Below, piece after piece: positions 46,799 through 60,150 of a stretch of 64,000 nt of DNA (position 1 is its first letter; each line of letters begins with the position of its first letter). Below the pieces are notes generated by a model. The model did not search any database, was not told the origin of the DNA, and worked only from the letters and a program-made list of their open reading frames with translations. A program made the translations under genes and the position numbers. The stretch is from Rhinopithecus roxellana (lineage: Eukaryota > Chordata > Mammalia > Primates > Cercopithecidae), in the NCBI RefSeq assembly GCF_007565055.1, contig NC_044565.1, positions 45,953,711 through 46,017,710 on the forward strand. The letters run 5' to 3'.

Positions 46799-49700
46799 AA
46801 CAGTCCATTAACACTGTCTTTGACGAACCTGGGTAAGGCTACTTTCCATCGCATTGAGGTCTACGCTGATAAAGGAAAAATCATCAGTTCAAAACGTGAA
46901 AGAAGCTTTCTGAGAAACTTCTTTGGGATCTGTGCATTCATCTCACAGTGTTCCAACTTAGCCCTCATGAAGCCGTTTGCTAACACTCTTTTCGTGGAAT
47001 CTGCAAAGTGATATTTGGGAGCCCATTGGGTCCATGGTGAAAAACGAAATATCCTCAGAGAATAACTAGAGAGAAGCTTTCTGAGAGATTGCTTTCTGAT
47101 GTGTGACTTCATCACGGAGAGTTCCACCCTTCCCTTCTGGAAGAGTTTGCTAACACTGTTATGGATTCTGCAAAGTGATATTTGGGAGCTCTTTGAGTGC
47201 TATAGTGAAAAAGCAAATATCTTCAGATACAAACAGGAAGGAACCCTTCTGCGAAAATGCACTTCAATGTATGAAAGCAACTCAAAGAGTTACACGTTTC
47301 TCTTCAGTAATCAGTTTGATAACACAGTTTTCTTGAAATATGCAATGGGATACTTCTTAGCACAATGAAGCTTACGGGGACAAAGGAAATATGCTCAGAT
47401 GGAAACTAGAAAGCTTTACTAGAAACTCCTTGGTGATGAGTGAATTCTTCTCACAGAGTTACACTTATGTTTCCTGGAAGATTCCATTTACACTATCTTT
47501 GAGGAACCTGAGAAGGGCTACTTTCCATCGCATTCAGGCCTGCGCTGATAAAGGAAATATCATCGCTTCAAAACGTGAAGGAAGCTTTCTGAGAAACATC
47601 TTTGTGACCTCTGAATTCGTCTCACAGGGGTTACAATTTAGTCTTCACGAAGCGTTTGCTAACACTCTTTTCTTGGAATCTGCAAAGGGATATTTGGGAG
47701 CCAATTGGGGCCCATGGTGAAAAAGGAAATATCCTCAGAGAATAACTAGAGAGAAGCTTTCTGAGAGATTGCTTTCTGATGTGCGACTTCATCACACGAG
47801 AGTTCACCTTCCCTTCTTGGAACAGTTGCTAACACTGATGTCGTGGATTCTGCAAAGTGATATTTGCGGAGCTCATTGAGGTCTAATGGTGAAGAAAGGA
47901 AATATCTTCAGATAAAAAGCTGGAAGAAGCCTTCTGGGAAATGCACTTCGATGTATGAATGCAACTCACAGAGTTACACGTTTCTCTCCAGTGATCAGTT
48001 TGCTAACAGTTTTCTTGAAATCTGCAATGGGATACTTCTTAGTGCAATAAGCTTACGTGACAAAGGAAATATCCTAGATGAAAACTAGAAAGAAACTTCT
48101 TAGAAACTTCTTGGTGATGTGTGAATTCATCTCACAGAGTTACACTTATGTTTCCTGGAACAGTCCATTAACACTGTCTTTGAGGAACCTGAGGGCTATT
48201 TCCATCGCATTGAGCCTACGCTGATAAAGGAATATTCAGTTCAAAACGTGAGGAAGCTTTCTGAGAAACTTCTTTGTGATCTGTGAATTCATCTCACAGA
48301 GTTACATTTAGTCCTCAGGAAGCAGTTTGCTAACAGTCTTTTCGTGGAATCTGCAAAGTGATATTTGGGAGCCCATTGGGGCCCATTGTGAAAAAGGAAA
48401 TATCCTCAGAGAATAACTAGATAGAAGCTTTCTGAGATTGCTTTCTGATGTATGACTTCATCACAGAGTTCCACCCTTCCCTTCTGGAAGTTTGCTAACA
48501 CTGTGTGGATTCTGCAAAGTGATATTTGGGAGCTCTTGAGGCTAGTGAAAAAGGAAATATCATCGGATACAAATGGAAGGAACCCTTCTGGGAAAATGCA
48601 CTTCAATGTATAAAATGCAACTGAAAGAGTTACACGTTTCTCTTCAGTGATCAGTTTACTAACAAGTTTTCTTGAAATCTGCAATGGGATACATCTTAGC
48701 ACAATGAAGCTTAGGTGACAAAGGAAATATGCTCAGATGAAACTAGAAAGAAGCTTTCCTAGAAACTCCTTGGTGATGTGTGAATTCATCTCACAGTGTT
48801 ACACTTATGTTTCCTGGAACAGTCCATTAACACTGTCTTTGAGGAACCTGAGAAGGGCTACTTTCCATCGCATTGAGGCCTACGCTGATAAAGGAATATC
48901 ATCAGTTGGAAACGAAGGAAGCTTTCTGAGAAATCTTTGTGATCTCTGAATTCATCTCACGGTTACAACTTAGTCTCATGAAGCAGTTTGCTAACAGTCT
49001 TTTCTTGGAATCTGCAAAGGATATTTGGGAGCCATTGGGGCCCATGTGAAAAAGGAAATATCCTCACATATAACTAGAGAGAAGCTTTCTGAGAGATTGC
49101 TTTCTGATGTGTGACTTCATCACACAGAGTTCCACCCTTCCCTTCTTGGAACAGTTTGCTAACACTTGTCGTGGATTCTGCAAAGTGATATTTGGAGCTC
49201 ATTGAGTGCAATGGTGAAAAGGAAATATCTTCAGATAAAACTGGAAAGAAGCCTCTGGGAAAATGCACTTCGATGTATGAATGCAACTCACAGAGTTACA
49301 CGTTTCTCTTCAGTGATCAGTTTGCTAACTCAGTTTTCTTGAAATCTGCAATGTGATACTTTTAGCGCACAGAAGCTTAGGGTGATAAAGGAAATCCTCA
49401 GATGGAAAATAGAAAGAACTTTTAGAACCTCCATGGTGATGTGTGAATTCATCTCACAGAGTTACACTTATGTTTCCTGGAGCAGTCCATTAACACTGTC
49501 TTTGAGGAACCTGAGAAGGGCTACGTTCCATCGCATTGAGGCTATGCTGATAAACGATATATTTAAATTCAAAACGTGAAAGAAGCTTTCTGAGAAATTC
49601 TTTGTGATCTGTGAATTCATCTCACAGAGTTACAACTTAGTCCTCATGAAGCAGTTTGCTAAGAGTCTTTTCGTGGAATCTGCAAAGTGATATTTGGGAG

Positions 49701-51985
49701 CCATTGGGGCCCATTGTGAAAAAGGAAATATCCTCAGATAATAACTAGAGAGAAGTCTTCTGAGAGATTGCTTTCTGATGTGTGACTTCATCAGAGAGTT
49801 CCACCTTCCCTTCTTGGAACAGTTTGCTAACACTGTTGTCGTGGATTCTGCAAAGTGATATTTGGGAGCTCATTGAGGCTATGGTGAAAAAGGAAATATC
49901 TTCAGAAAAACTGGAGAAGCCTTCTGGAAAATGCACTTCGATGTATGAATGCAACTCACAGAGTTACGGTTTCTCTTCAGTGATCAGTTTGCTAACACAG
50001 TTTTCTTGAAATCTGCAATGGGATACTTCTTAGCCATGAAGCTTAGGGTGACAAAGGAAATATCCTCAGATGGAAACTAGAGAAGCTTTCTAGAAACTTC
50101 TTGGTGATGTGTGAATTCATCTCACAGAGTTACACTTATGTTTCCTGGAGTCCATTAACACTGTCTTTGAGGAACCTGAGAAGGGCTCCTTTATCGCATT
50201 GAGGCCTACGCTGATAAGGAAATTCATCCTTCAAAACGTGAAAGAAGCTTTCTGAGAAACTTCTTTGATCTGATTCATCTCAAAGACTTTAACTTAGACT
50301 TCAGAAGCAGTTTGCTAACATCTTTTCGTGGAATCTGAAAGTATATTTGGAGCCCATTGGGCCCATGGTGAAAAAGGAAATATCCTCACATAAACTAGAG
50401 AGAAGCTTTCTGAGAGATTGCTTCTGATGTGTGACTTCATCACAAAGATTCCACCCTTCCCTTCTTGGAACTTTGCTACACTGTTGTCGTGGATTCTGCA
50501 AAGGTATATTTGAGCTCATTGAGGGTCACGTGTGAAAAAGGAATATACTCACATAATAACTAAAGAGAAGCTTTTGGAAATGCATTGCATCTGTGAATGC
50601 AACTCACAGAGTTACAGGTTTCTCTTCATTATCAGTTTGCTCAGACAGTTTTCTTGAAATCTGCAATGCGATACTGCTTAGCGCAATGAGGCTTATGACA
50701 TAGGAAATATCCTCAGATGGAAACTAGAAAGAAGCTTTCTAAGAAACTTCTTGGTGATGCGTGAATTCATCTCACAGAGTTTCACTTATGTTTCCTGGAA
50801 CAGTCCATTAACACTGTCTTTGAGGAACCTGAGAAGGGCTACTTTCCATCACATTGAGGCCTACGCTAATAAAGGAAATATCATCAGTTCAAAACGTGAA
50901 AGAAGCTTTCTGAGAAACTTCTTTGTGATCTGTGAATTCATCTCACAGAGTTGCAACTTTGTCCTCAGGAAGCAGTTTGCTAACAGTCTTTTCGTGGAAA
51001 GTGCCAAGTGATATTTGGGAGCTCTTTGGGGCCCATTGTGAAAAAGGAAATATCCTCAGAGAATAACTAGAGAGAAGTTTCTGAGAGATTGCTTTCTGAT
51101 GTGTGACTTCATCACACAAAGTTCCAACCTTTCCTTCTTGGAACAGTTTGCTAACACTGTTGTCGTGGATTCTGCAAAGTGATATTTGGGAGCTCAATGA
51201 GTGCTATGGTGAAAAGGAAATATCTTCAGATACAAACTGGAAAGAAGCCTTCTGGGAAAATGCACATCGGTGTATGAATGCAACTCAAGAGTTACACTTT
51301 TCTCTTCAGTTATCAGTTTGCTATCACAGTTTTCTTGAAATCTGCAATGGATACTTCTTAGCGCAATAAGCTTATGGTGACAAAGGAAACATCCTCAGAT
51401 GGAAATTAGAAAGAAGTCTTCTTAGAAACTGCTTTGCGATGTGTGAATGCAACTTACATAGTGACACGTTTCTCATCAGTGATCAGTTTGCTAACACAGT
51501 TTCCTTGAAATCTGCAATGGGATACTTCTTAGCGCAATGAAGCTTACGGTTGACAAAGGAAGTAATCGTCATATGAACAAGTAGAAAGAAAGTTTCTCAG
51601 AAATTTCTTGGTGAAGGTGGTGAATTCATCTCACAGAGTTATAACTTATTCCTCAAGGAGGGCAGTTTGTTAAACACTCTTCTCGTGAGAAATCTGCAAA
51701 GTGGAATATTTGGGGAGCCCATTGGGGCCCATTTGAAAAAAGGAAAATATCCTCACAGAAAGAGCTAGGAGAAGCTTTCGGGAAGATTTCTTCTGATGTG
51801 GGACTTCATCAAACAGAGTACCAACCACCTTCCCTTCGTGAAGAGTTTGCTAACACTGGTTGTCCGTTTATTCCTTCTTCAAAGTGATATTTTGGGAGCT
51901 CATTGAAGGCTATGGGTGAATAAGGAAATAATCTTCAGAATAAAAACTGGAAAGAAGCTTGATGGGAAGATGCACGTTCGATGTA

Positions 51986-51986
51986 T
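51986..51986 (+). repeat. monomer 2/3 fusion point, copy 3, first
   Basis: 'cgatgtat' joined to 'aacagta', same position in the unit as 45635. Confidence 0.88.
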
Positions 51987-53150
51987 AACAGTACAATTAA
52001 CACTGTCTTTGAGGAACCTCGGTAGGGCTACTTTCCGTCTCATTGAGGTCTATGCTGATAAAGGGAAATATCATAAATTCAAAAACGTGGAAAGAAGCTT
52101 TCTGAGAAACTTCTTTGTGATCTGTGGATTCCTCTCACAGAGTTACAACTTCGTCTTCATGAAGCAGTTTGCTAACAATCTTTTCGTGGAATCTGCAATG
52201 TGATATTTGGGAGCCCTTTGGAGCCCATTGTGAAAAAGGAAATATCCTCAGAGAATAACTAGAGAGAAGCTTTCTGAGAGATTGCTTTCTGATGTGTGAC
52301 TTCATCACACAGAGTTCCACCCTTACCTTCTTGGAACAGTTTGCTAACACTGTTGTCGTGGATTATGCAAAGTGATATTTCGGAGCTCATTGAGGGCTAT
52401 GGGGGAAAAGGAAATATCTTCAGATAAAAACAGGAAAGAAGCCTTCTGGAAAAATACACATCTATGTATGAATGCAATTCACAGAGTTACACGTTTCTCT
52501 TCAGTGATCAGTTTGCTAACACAGTTTTCTTGAAATCTGCAATGGGACACTTAGCGCAATGAAGCTTACGGAGACAAAGGAAATATGCTCAGATGAAAAC
52601 TAGAAAAAAGCTTCTTAGAAACTTCTTGGTGATGTGTGAATTCATCTCACGGCGTTACCCTTATGTTTTCTGTAGCAGTCCATAAACACCTGTCTTTGAG
52701 GAACCGAGAGAAGGGCTCCTTTCCATCACATTGAGCTCTATGCTGATAAAGGAAATATCATCATTCAAAACATGAAAGAAGCTTTATGAGAAACTTCTTT
52801 GGGATCTGTGAATTCATCTCACAGAATTCCAACTCAGTCCTCATGAAGCAGTTTGGTAACAGTCTTTTCGTGGAATCTGCAAAGTGATATTTGAGAACCC
52901 TTTAGGCCCATCGTGAAAAAGGAAATATCTTCAGAGAATAACTAGAGAGAAGCTTCAGAGAGATTGCTTTCGGATGTCTGATTTCATCACACGGAGATCC
53001 ACCTTTCCGTTCTTGGAAAAGTTGCTAACACAGTTGTCATGCATTCTGCACAGTGATATTTGGTAGCTCATTGAGGGGCTATGGTCAAAAGGAAATATCT
53101 TCAGATAAAAACTGGAAAGAAGCCTGCTGGGAAAATGCACTTCGATGTAT

Positions 53151-53151
53151 A
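53151..53151 (+). repeat. monomer 2/3 fusion point, copy 3, second
   Basis: 'ttcgatgtat' joined to 'aacagtccattaacac', 1165 bp after the first fusion. Confidence 0.9.
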
Positions 53152-56100
53152 ACAGTCCATTAACACTGTCTTTGACGAACCTGGGTAGGCTACTTTCCAT
53201 CGCATTGAGGTCTACGCTCATAAAGGAAAAATCATCAGTTCAAAACGTGAAAGAAGCTTTCTGAGAAACTTCTTTGGATCTGTGAATTCATCTCACAGTG
53301 TTCCAAGTTAGCCCTCATGAAGTCGTTTGCTAACACTCTTTTCGTGGAATCTGCAAAGTGATATTTGGGAGCCCATTGGGTCCATGGTGAAAAAACGAAA
53401 TATCCTCAGAGAATAACTAGAGAGAAGCTTTCTGAGAGATTGCTTTCTGATGTGTGACTTCGTCACGGAGAGTTTCATCACCCTTCCCTTCTGAAGAGTT
53501 TGCTAACACTGTTATGGATATTGCAAAGTGATATTTGGGAGCTCTTTGAGTGCTATAGTGAAAAAGCAAATATCTTCAGATACAAAACAGGAAGGAACCC
53601 TTCTTCGAAAATGCACTTCAATGTATGAAAGCAACTCAAAGAGTTACACGTTTCTCTTCAGTAATCAGTTGCTAACACAGTTTTTCTTGAAATATGGCAA
53701 TGGGATACTTCTTAGCACAATGAAGCTTAGGGGGACAAAGGAGAATATGCTCAGATGGAAACTAGAAAGCTTTACTAGAAACTCCTTGGTGATGGGTGAA
53801 TTCTTCTCACAGATTTACACTTATGTTTCCTGGAAGATTCCATTTACACTATCTTTGAGGAACCTGAGAAGGGCTACTTTCCATCGCATTCAGGCCTACG
53901 CTGATAAAGGAAATATCATCGCTTCAAAACGTGAAGGAAGCTTTCTGAGAAACATCTTTGTGACCTCTGAATTCGTCTCACAGGGTTACAATTTAGTCTT
54001 CACGAAGCAGTTTGCTAACACTCTTTTCTTGGAATCTGCAAAGGGATATTTGGGAGCCAATTGGGGCCCATGGTGAAAAAGGAAATATCCTCAGAGAATA
54101 AACTAGAGAGAAGCTTTCTGAGAGATTGCTTTCTGATGTGCGACTTGCATCCACACAGCGTTCCACCCTTCCCTTCTTGGAACAGTTTGCTAACACTGAA
54201 TGTCGTGGATTCGCAAAGTGATATTTCGGAGCTCATTGAGTCTATGGTGAAAAAGGAAATATCTTCAGATAAAAAGCTGGAAAGAAGCTCTTCTGGGAAA
54301 ATGCACTTCAATGTTAATGAATTCAACTCACCAGAGTTACAACTTTACCTCTGCCATTGATCAGGTTTTGCTAACACAGTTGTTCTTGAAATCTGCAATG
54401 GGAGGATACGTTTATAGCGGCCATTAAGCTTACCGTTGACAAATGGAAAGATCCGTAGATGAAAACTGGAGAAAGAAACTATCTAGAAACTTGCTTTATG
54501 ATGTGTGAAGTCATCTCACGGATTTACAGCTTATGATTCCTGAATCAGTCCATTAACACTGTCTCGTGAGGAACATGAAGTAGGGCTAGTTTCCATCGGC
54601 AGTGAAGCCCTAACGCTGATAAAGGAATATTTGTCAGTTGAAAACGTGAGAGATCCTTTCTGAGAACTTCTTTGTGATCTGTGAAGTCATCTCACAGAGT
54701 TACAGTTTAGTCCTGCAGGAAGCAGTTTGCTAACAGTCTTTTCGTGGAATCTACAAAGTGATATTTGGGAGCCCATTGGGGCCCATTGTGAAAAACGAAA
54801 TATCCTCAGAGAATAACTAGATAGAAGCTTTCTGTGAGATTGCTTTCTGATGGTATGACTTCATCACGGAGAGTTCCACCCTCCCCTTCTGGAAGATTTG
54901 CTAACACTGTTGGGATTCTGCAAAGTGATATTTGGGAGCTCTTTGAGTGTTATAGTGAAAAAGGAAATATCATCGGATACAAAGTGGAAGGAACCCTTCT
55001 TCGAAAAATGCACTTCAATGTATAAAAGCAACTGAAAGAGTTACACGTTTCTCTTCAGTGATCAGTTTACTAACAAAGTTTTCTTGAAATCTGCAATGGG
55101 ATACATCTTAGCACAATGAAGCTTACGGGGACAAAGGAAATATGCTCAGATTGAAACTAGAAAGAAGCTTTCCTAGAACTCCTTGGTGATGTGTGAATTC
55201 TTCTCACAGTGTTACACTCATGTTTCCTGGAACAGTCCATTTACACTGTCTTTGAGGAACCTGAAGAAGGGCTACTTTCCATCGCAGTGAGGCCTACGCA
55301 GATAAAGGAAATATCATCAGTTGGAAACGAGAAGGAAGCTTTCTGAGAAACCATCTTTGTGATCTATGAATTCGTCTCACTGGGTTACACTTAGTCTTCA
55401 CGAAGCAGTTTGCTAACACTCTTTTCTTGGAATCTGCAAAGGGATATTGGGAGCCAAGTGGGGCCCATGGTGAAAAAGGAATATCCTCACATTATAACTA
55501 GAGAGAAGCTTTCGAGAGATTGCTTTCTGATGTGCGACTTCATCACACAGAGTTCCACCCTTCCCTTCTTGGAACAGTTTGCTAACACTGATGTTCGTGG
55601 ATTCTGCAAAGTGATATTTGTGAGCTCATTGAGTGCAATGGTGAAAAAGGGAAATATCTTCACATTAAAACTGGAAAGAAGCCTCTGGGAAAATGCACTT
55701 CGATGTATGAATGCAACTCACAGAGTTACACGTTTCTCTTCAGTGATCAGTTTTCTAACTCAGTTTTCTGAAATCTGCAATGTGATCTTTTTTAGCGCAC
55801 AGCAGCTTAGGGTGATAAAGGAAATACCTCAGATGGAAAATAGAAAGAAACTTTGTTAGAACCTCCATGGTGATGTGTGAATTCATCTCACAGAGTTACA
55901 CTTATGTTTCCTGGAGCAGTCCATTAACACTGTCTTTGAGGAACCCTGAGAAGGGCTACGTTTCCATCGCATTGAGGCGTATGCTGATAAACGATATATT
56001 ATAAATTCAAAACGTGAAAGAAGCTTTCTGAGAACTTTCTTTGTGATCTGTGAATTCATCTCACAGAGTTACAACTTAGTCCTCATGAAGCAGTTGCTAA

Positions 56101-57918
56101 GAGTCTTTTCTTGGAATCTGCAAAGTGATATTTGGGAGCACATTGGGGCCCATTGTGAAAAAGGAAATATCCTCAGATAATAACTAGAGAGAAGTCTTCT
56201 GAGAGATTGCTTTCTGATGTGTGACTTCATCAGAGAGAGTTCCATCCTTCCCTTCTTGGAAACAGTTTGCTAACACTGTTGTCGTGGATTCTGCAAAGTG
56301 ATATTTGGGAGCTCATTGAGAGCTATGGGAAAAAGGAAATATCTTCAGATAACAACTGGAGAGAAGCCTTCTGGGAAAATGCACTTCGATGTATGAATGC
56401 AACTCACAGAGTTACGCGTTTCTCTTCAGTGATCAGTTTGCTAACACAGTTTCTTGAAATCTGCAATGGGATACTTCTTAGTGCCATGAAGCTTAGGGTG
56501 ACAAAGGAAATATCCTCAGATGGAAACTAGAGAGAACCCTTTCCTAGAAACTTCTGGTGATGTGTGAATTCATCTCACAGAGTTACCCTTATGGTTCCTG
56601 GCAGAGTCCATTAAACACTGTCTTTGAGGAACCTGAGAAGGGCTTCCTTGTATCGCTTTGAGGCCTACGCTGATAAGGGAAATTTCATCCCTTCAAAACG
56701 TGAAAGAAGCTTTCTGAGAAACTTCTTTCTGATCTCTGAGTTCATCTCAAAGACTTATAACTTAGACTTCAAGAAGCAGTTGGCTAACACTCTTTCGTGG
56801 AATCTGGAAAAGTGATATTTTGGAGCCCATAGGGGCCCATGGTGAAAAGGAAATATCCTCACATAACTAACTAGAGAGAAGCTTTCTGAGAGTTTGCCTT
56901 CTGATGTGTGACTTCATCACAAAGAATCCACCCTTCCCTTCTTGGAACATTTTGCTAGCACTGTTGTCGTGGATTCTGAAAAGGTATATTTCTGAGCTCA
57001 TTGAGGGTCACGGTGAAAAAGGAAGTATACTCACATAATAACTAAAGAGAAGCTTTCTGAGAAACTGCATTGCCATCTGTGAATGCAACTCACAGAGTTA
57101 CAGGTTCTCTTCAATTATCAGTTTGCTCAGGACAGTTTTCTTGAAATCTGCAATGCGATACTGCTTAGCGCAATGAGGCTTATGGTGACATAGGAAATAT
57201 CCTCAGATGGAAACTAGAAAGAAGCTTTCTAAGAAACTTCTTGGTGATGCGTGAATTCATCTCACAGAGTTTCACTTATGTTTCCTGGAACAGTCCATTA
57301 ACACTGTCTTGAGGAACCTGAGAAGGGCTACTTTCCATCACATTGAGGCCTACGCTAATAAAGGAAATATCATCAGTTCAAAAACGTGAAAGAAGCTTTC
57401 TGCGAAACTTCTTTGTGATCTGTGAATTCATCTCACAGAGTTGCAAATTTGTCCTCAGGAAGCAGTTGCTAACAGTCTTTTCGTGGAAAGTGCCCAAGTG
57501 ATATTTGGGAGCTCTTTGGGGCCCATTGTGAAAAAGGAAAATCCTCAGAGACTAACTAGAGAGAAGCTTTCTGAGAGATTGCTTTCTGATTGTGGACTTC
57601 ATCACACAAAGTTCCAACCTTTCCTTCTGGAACAGTTTGCTAACACTGTTGTCGTGGATTCTGCAAAGTGATATTTGGGAGCTCAATGAGTGCTATGGTG
57701 AAAAGGAAATATCTTCAGATACAACTGGAAAGAAGCCTTCTGGGAAATGCACATCGGTGTATGAATGCAACTCAAAGAGTTACACTTTCTCTTCAGTTAT
57801 CAGTTTGCTATCACAGTTTTCTTGAAATCTGCAATGGGATACTTCTTAGCGCAATAAGCTTATGGTGACAAAGGAAATATCCTCAGATGAAAATTAGAAA
57901 GAAGTCTTCTTAGAAACT

Positions 57919-59175
57919 GCTTTGCGATGTGTGAATGCAACTTACATAGTGACACGTTTCTCATCAGTGATCAGTTTGCTAACACAGTTTCCTTGAAATC
58001 TGCAATGGGATACTTCTTAGCGCAATGAAGCTTACGGTGACAAAGGAATTATCGTCATATGAAAAGTAGAAAGAAGTTTTCTCAGAAATTTCTTGGTGAT
58101 GTGTGAATTCATCTCACAGAGTTATAACTTATTCCTCAGGAGGCAGTTTGTTAACACTCTTCTCGTGGAATCTGCAAAGTGATATTTGGGAGCCCATTGG
58201 GGCCCATTTTGAAAAAGAAAATATCCTCAGAATAGCTAGGAGAAGCTTTCGGAGAGATTTCTTTTGATGTGTGACTTCATCAAACAGAGTACCACCCTTC
58301 CCTTCTTGAAGAGTTTGCTAACACTGTTGTCGTTTATTCTTCAAAGTGATATTTGGGAGCTCATTGAAGGCTATGGTGAATAAGGAAATATCTTCAGATA
58401 AAAACTGGAAAGAAGCTTGATGGGAAGATGCACTTCGATGTATAACAGTACATTAACACTGTCTTTGAGGAACCTCGGTAGGGCTACTTTCCGTCTCATT
58501 GAGGTCTACGCTGATAAAGGAAATATCATAAATTCAAAACGTGAAAGAAGCTTTCTGAGAAACTTCTTTGTGATCTGTGGATTCCTCTCAAGAGTTACAA
58601 CTTCGTCTTCATGAAGCAGTTTGCTAACAATCTTTTCGTGGAATCTGCAATGTGATATTTGGGAGCCCTTTGGAGCCCATTGTGAAAAAGGAAATATCCT
58701 CAGAGAATAACTAGAGAGAAGCTTTCTGAGAGATTGCTTTCTGATGTGGGACTTCATCACACAGAGTTCCACCCTTACCTTCTTGGAACAGTTTGCTAAC
58801 ACTGTTGTCGTGGATTATGCAAAGTGATATTTCGGAGCTCATTGAGGGCTATGGGGGAAAAGGAAATATCTTCAGATAAAAACAGGAAAGAAGCCTTCTG
58901 GAAAAATACACTATGTATGAATGCAATTCACAGAGTTACACGTTTCTCTTCAGTGATCAGTTTGCTAACACAGTTTTCTTGAAATCTGCAATGGGACACT
59001 TAGCGCAATGAAGCTTACGGAGACAAAGGAAATATGCTCAGATGAAAACTAGAAAAAAGCTTTCTTAGAAACTTCTTGGTGATGTGTGAATTCATCTCAC
59101 GGCGTTACCTTATGTTTCTGGAGCAGTCCATAAACACTGTCTTTGAGGAAACGGAGAAGGGCTCCTTTCCATCAC
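57919..59175 (+). repeat. alpha satellite super-repeat, copy 4, cut by gap
   Basis: Begins at the same marker and follows copies 2 and 3 closely, including the first fusion at about 58445. It is cut at the gap before the second fusion. Confidence 0.88.
58445..58445 (+). repeat. monomer 2/3 fusion point, copy 4, first
   Basis: 'cgatgtat' joined to 'aacagtacattaacac'. It shares the 'agtaca' variant with copy 3 (51986). Confidence 0.9.
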
Positions 59176-59275
59176 NNNNNNNNNNNNNNNNNNNNNNNNN
59201 NNNNNNNNNNNNNNNNNNNNNNNNNNNNNNNNNNNNNNNNNNNNNNNNNNNNNNNNNNNNNNNNNNNNNNNNNNN
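59176..59275. other. assembly gap (100 N)
   Basis: Exactly 100 N. Alpha satellite lies on both sides, but in opposite orientations. Confidence 0.99.
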
Positions 59276-60150
59276 CATCAGAAAGGAATCTCTCTGAAAG
59301 CTTCTCTCTAGTTCATATGTGAGGACATTTCCTTTTTCACCATGGGCCCCTATGGGCTCCCAAATATCACTTTCCAGATTCCACGAAAAGAGTGTTAGCA
59401 AACTGCTTCCTGAAGTCTAAGTTATAAGTCGGTGAGATGAACTCACAGGTCAGAAGGAAGTATCTCAGAAAGCTTCTTTCACGTTTTGAACGGATGTAAT
59501 TTCCTTTATCAGTGTAGGCCTCAAAGCGATACAAGGAAGCCCTTCTCAGGATCCTCAAAGACAGTGTTAATGGACTGCTGCACGAAACATAAGTGTATCT
59601 CTGTGAGATGAATTCACACATCACCAAGAAATTTCAAAGAGAGCTTCTTTCTAGTTTTTATCTGTGGATATTTCCTTTGTCACCGTAAGGTTCATTGCGC
59701 TATGAAGTATCTAATTGCAGATTTCCAGAAAACTGTGTTAACAAACTGATCACTGAGGAGAAACGTGTAAATCTGTGAGTTGCATTCACACATGGCAATG
59801 CAGTTTCTCAGAAAGCTTCCCGTTAGTTATTTTGTGAGTTTATTTCCTTTTTCAACATGGGCCCCTAAAGGCTTCCAAGTATCACTTTAAAGATTCCACG
59901 AAAAGTGTGATAGCAAACTGCTTCCTGAGGTTTAAGTTATAAGTCTGTGAGATGAACTCACAGATCAGAAAGCAGTTTCTCAGAAAGCTTCTTTCACATT
60001 TTGAACGGATGAAATTTCCTTTATCAGCCTAGGCCTCAATGTGATACTAGTAAGCCCTTCTCAGGTTTCTGAAAGACAGTTGAAATGGACTGCTCCAAGA
60101 AACATAAGTGTAACAATGTGAGATGAAATCACACATCACCAAGATGTTTC
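59276..60150 (-). repeat. alpha satellite, subtype A, inverted
   Basis: Reverse complement of subtype A: 'cctgaagtctaagttataag' (about 59410) and 'ctatgaagtatctaattgca' (about 59700). One monomer after the monomer 2 type is a 2/1 hybrid leading straight to monomer 4 (about 59790-59900), so the unit is not a regular tetramer here. Confidence 0.85.

Larger units (their letters stand above)
45108..51430 (+). repeat. alpha satellite super-repeat, copy 2 (6323 bp)
   Basis: Starts at the same marker as copy 1. Fusions lie at 45635 and 46798, 1163 bp apart. The block at about 50190-50620 is subtype A-like ('cataataactaaagagaag'), whereas the same place in copy 1 is subtype B. About 47.8-50.6 kb has many small deletions. 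Confidence 0.88.
51431..57918 (+). repeat. alpha satellite super-repeat, copy 3 (6488 bp)
   Basis: Starts at the same marker as copies 1 and 2, with fusions at 51986 and 53151 and an A-like block at about 56640-57080 as in copy 2. About 51.54-52.09 and 54.1-54.7 kb contain small insertions, which may make this copy slightly too long. Confidence 0.88.
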
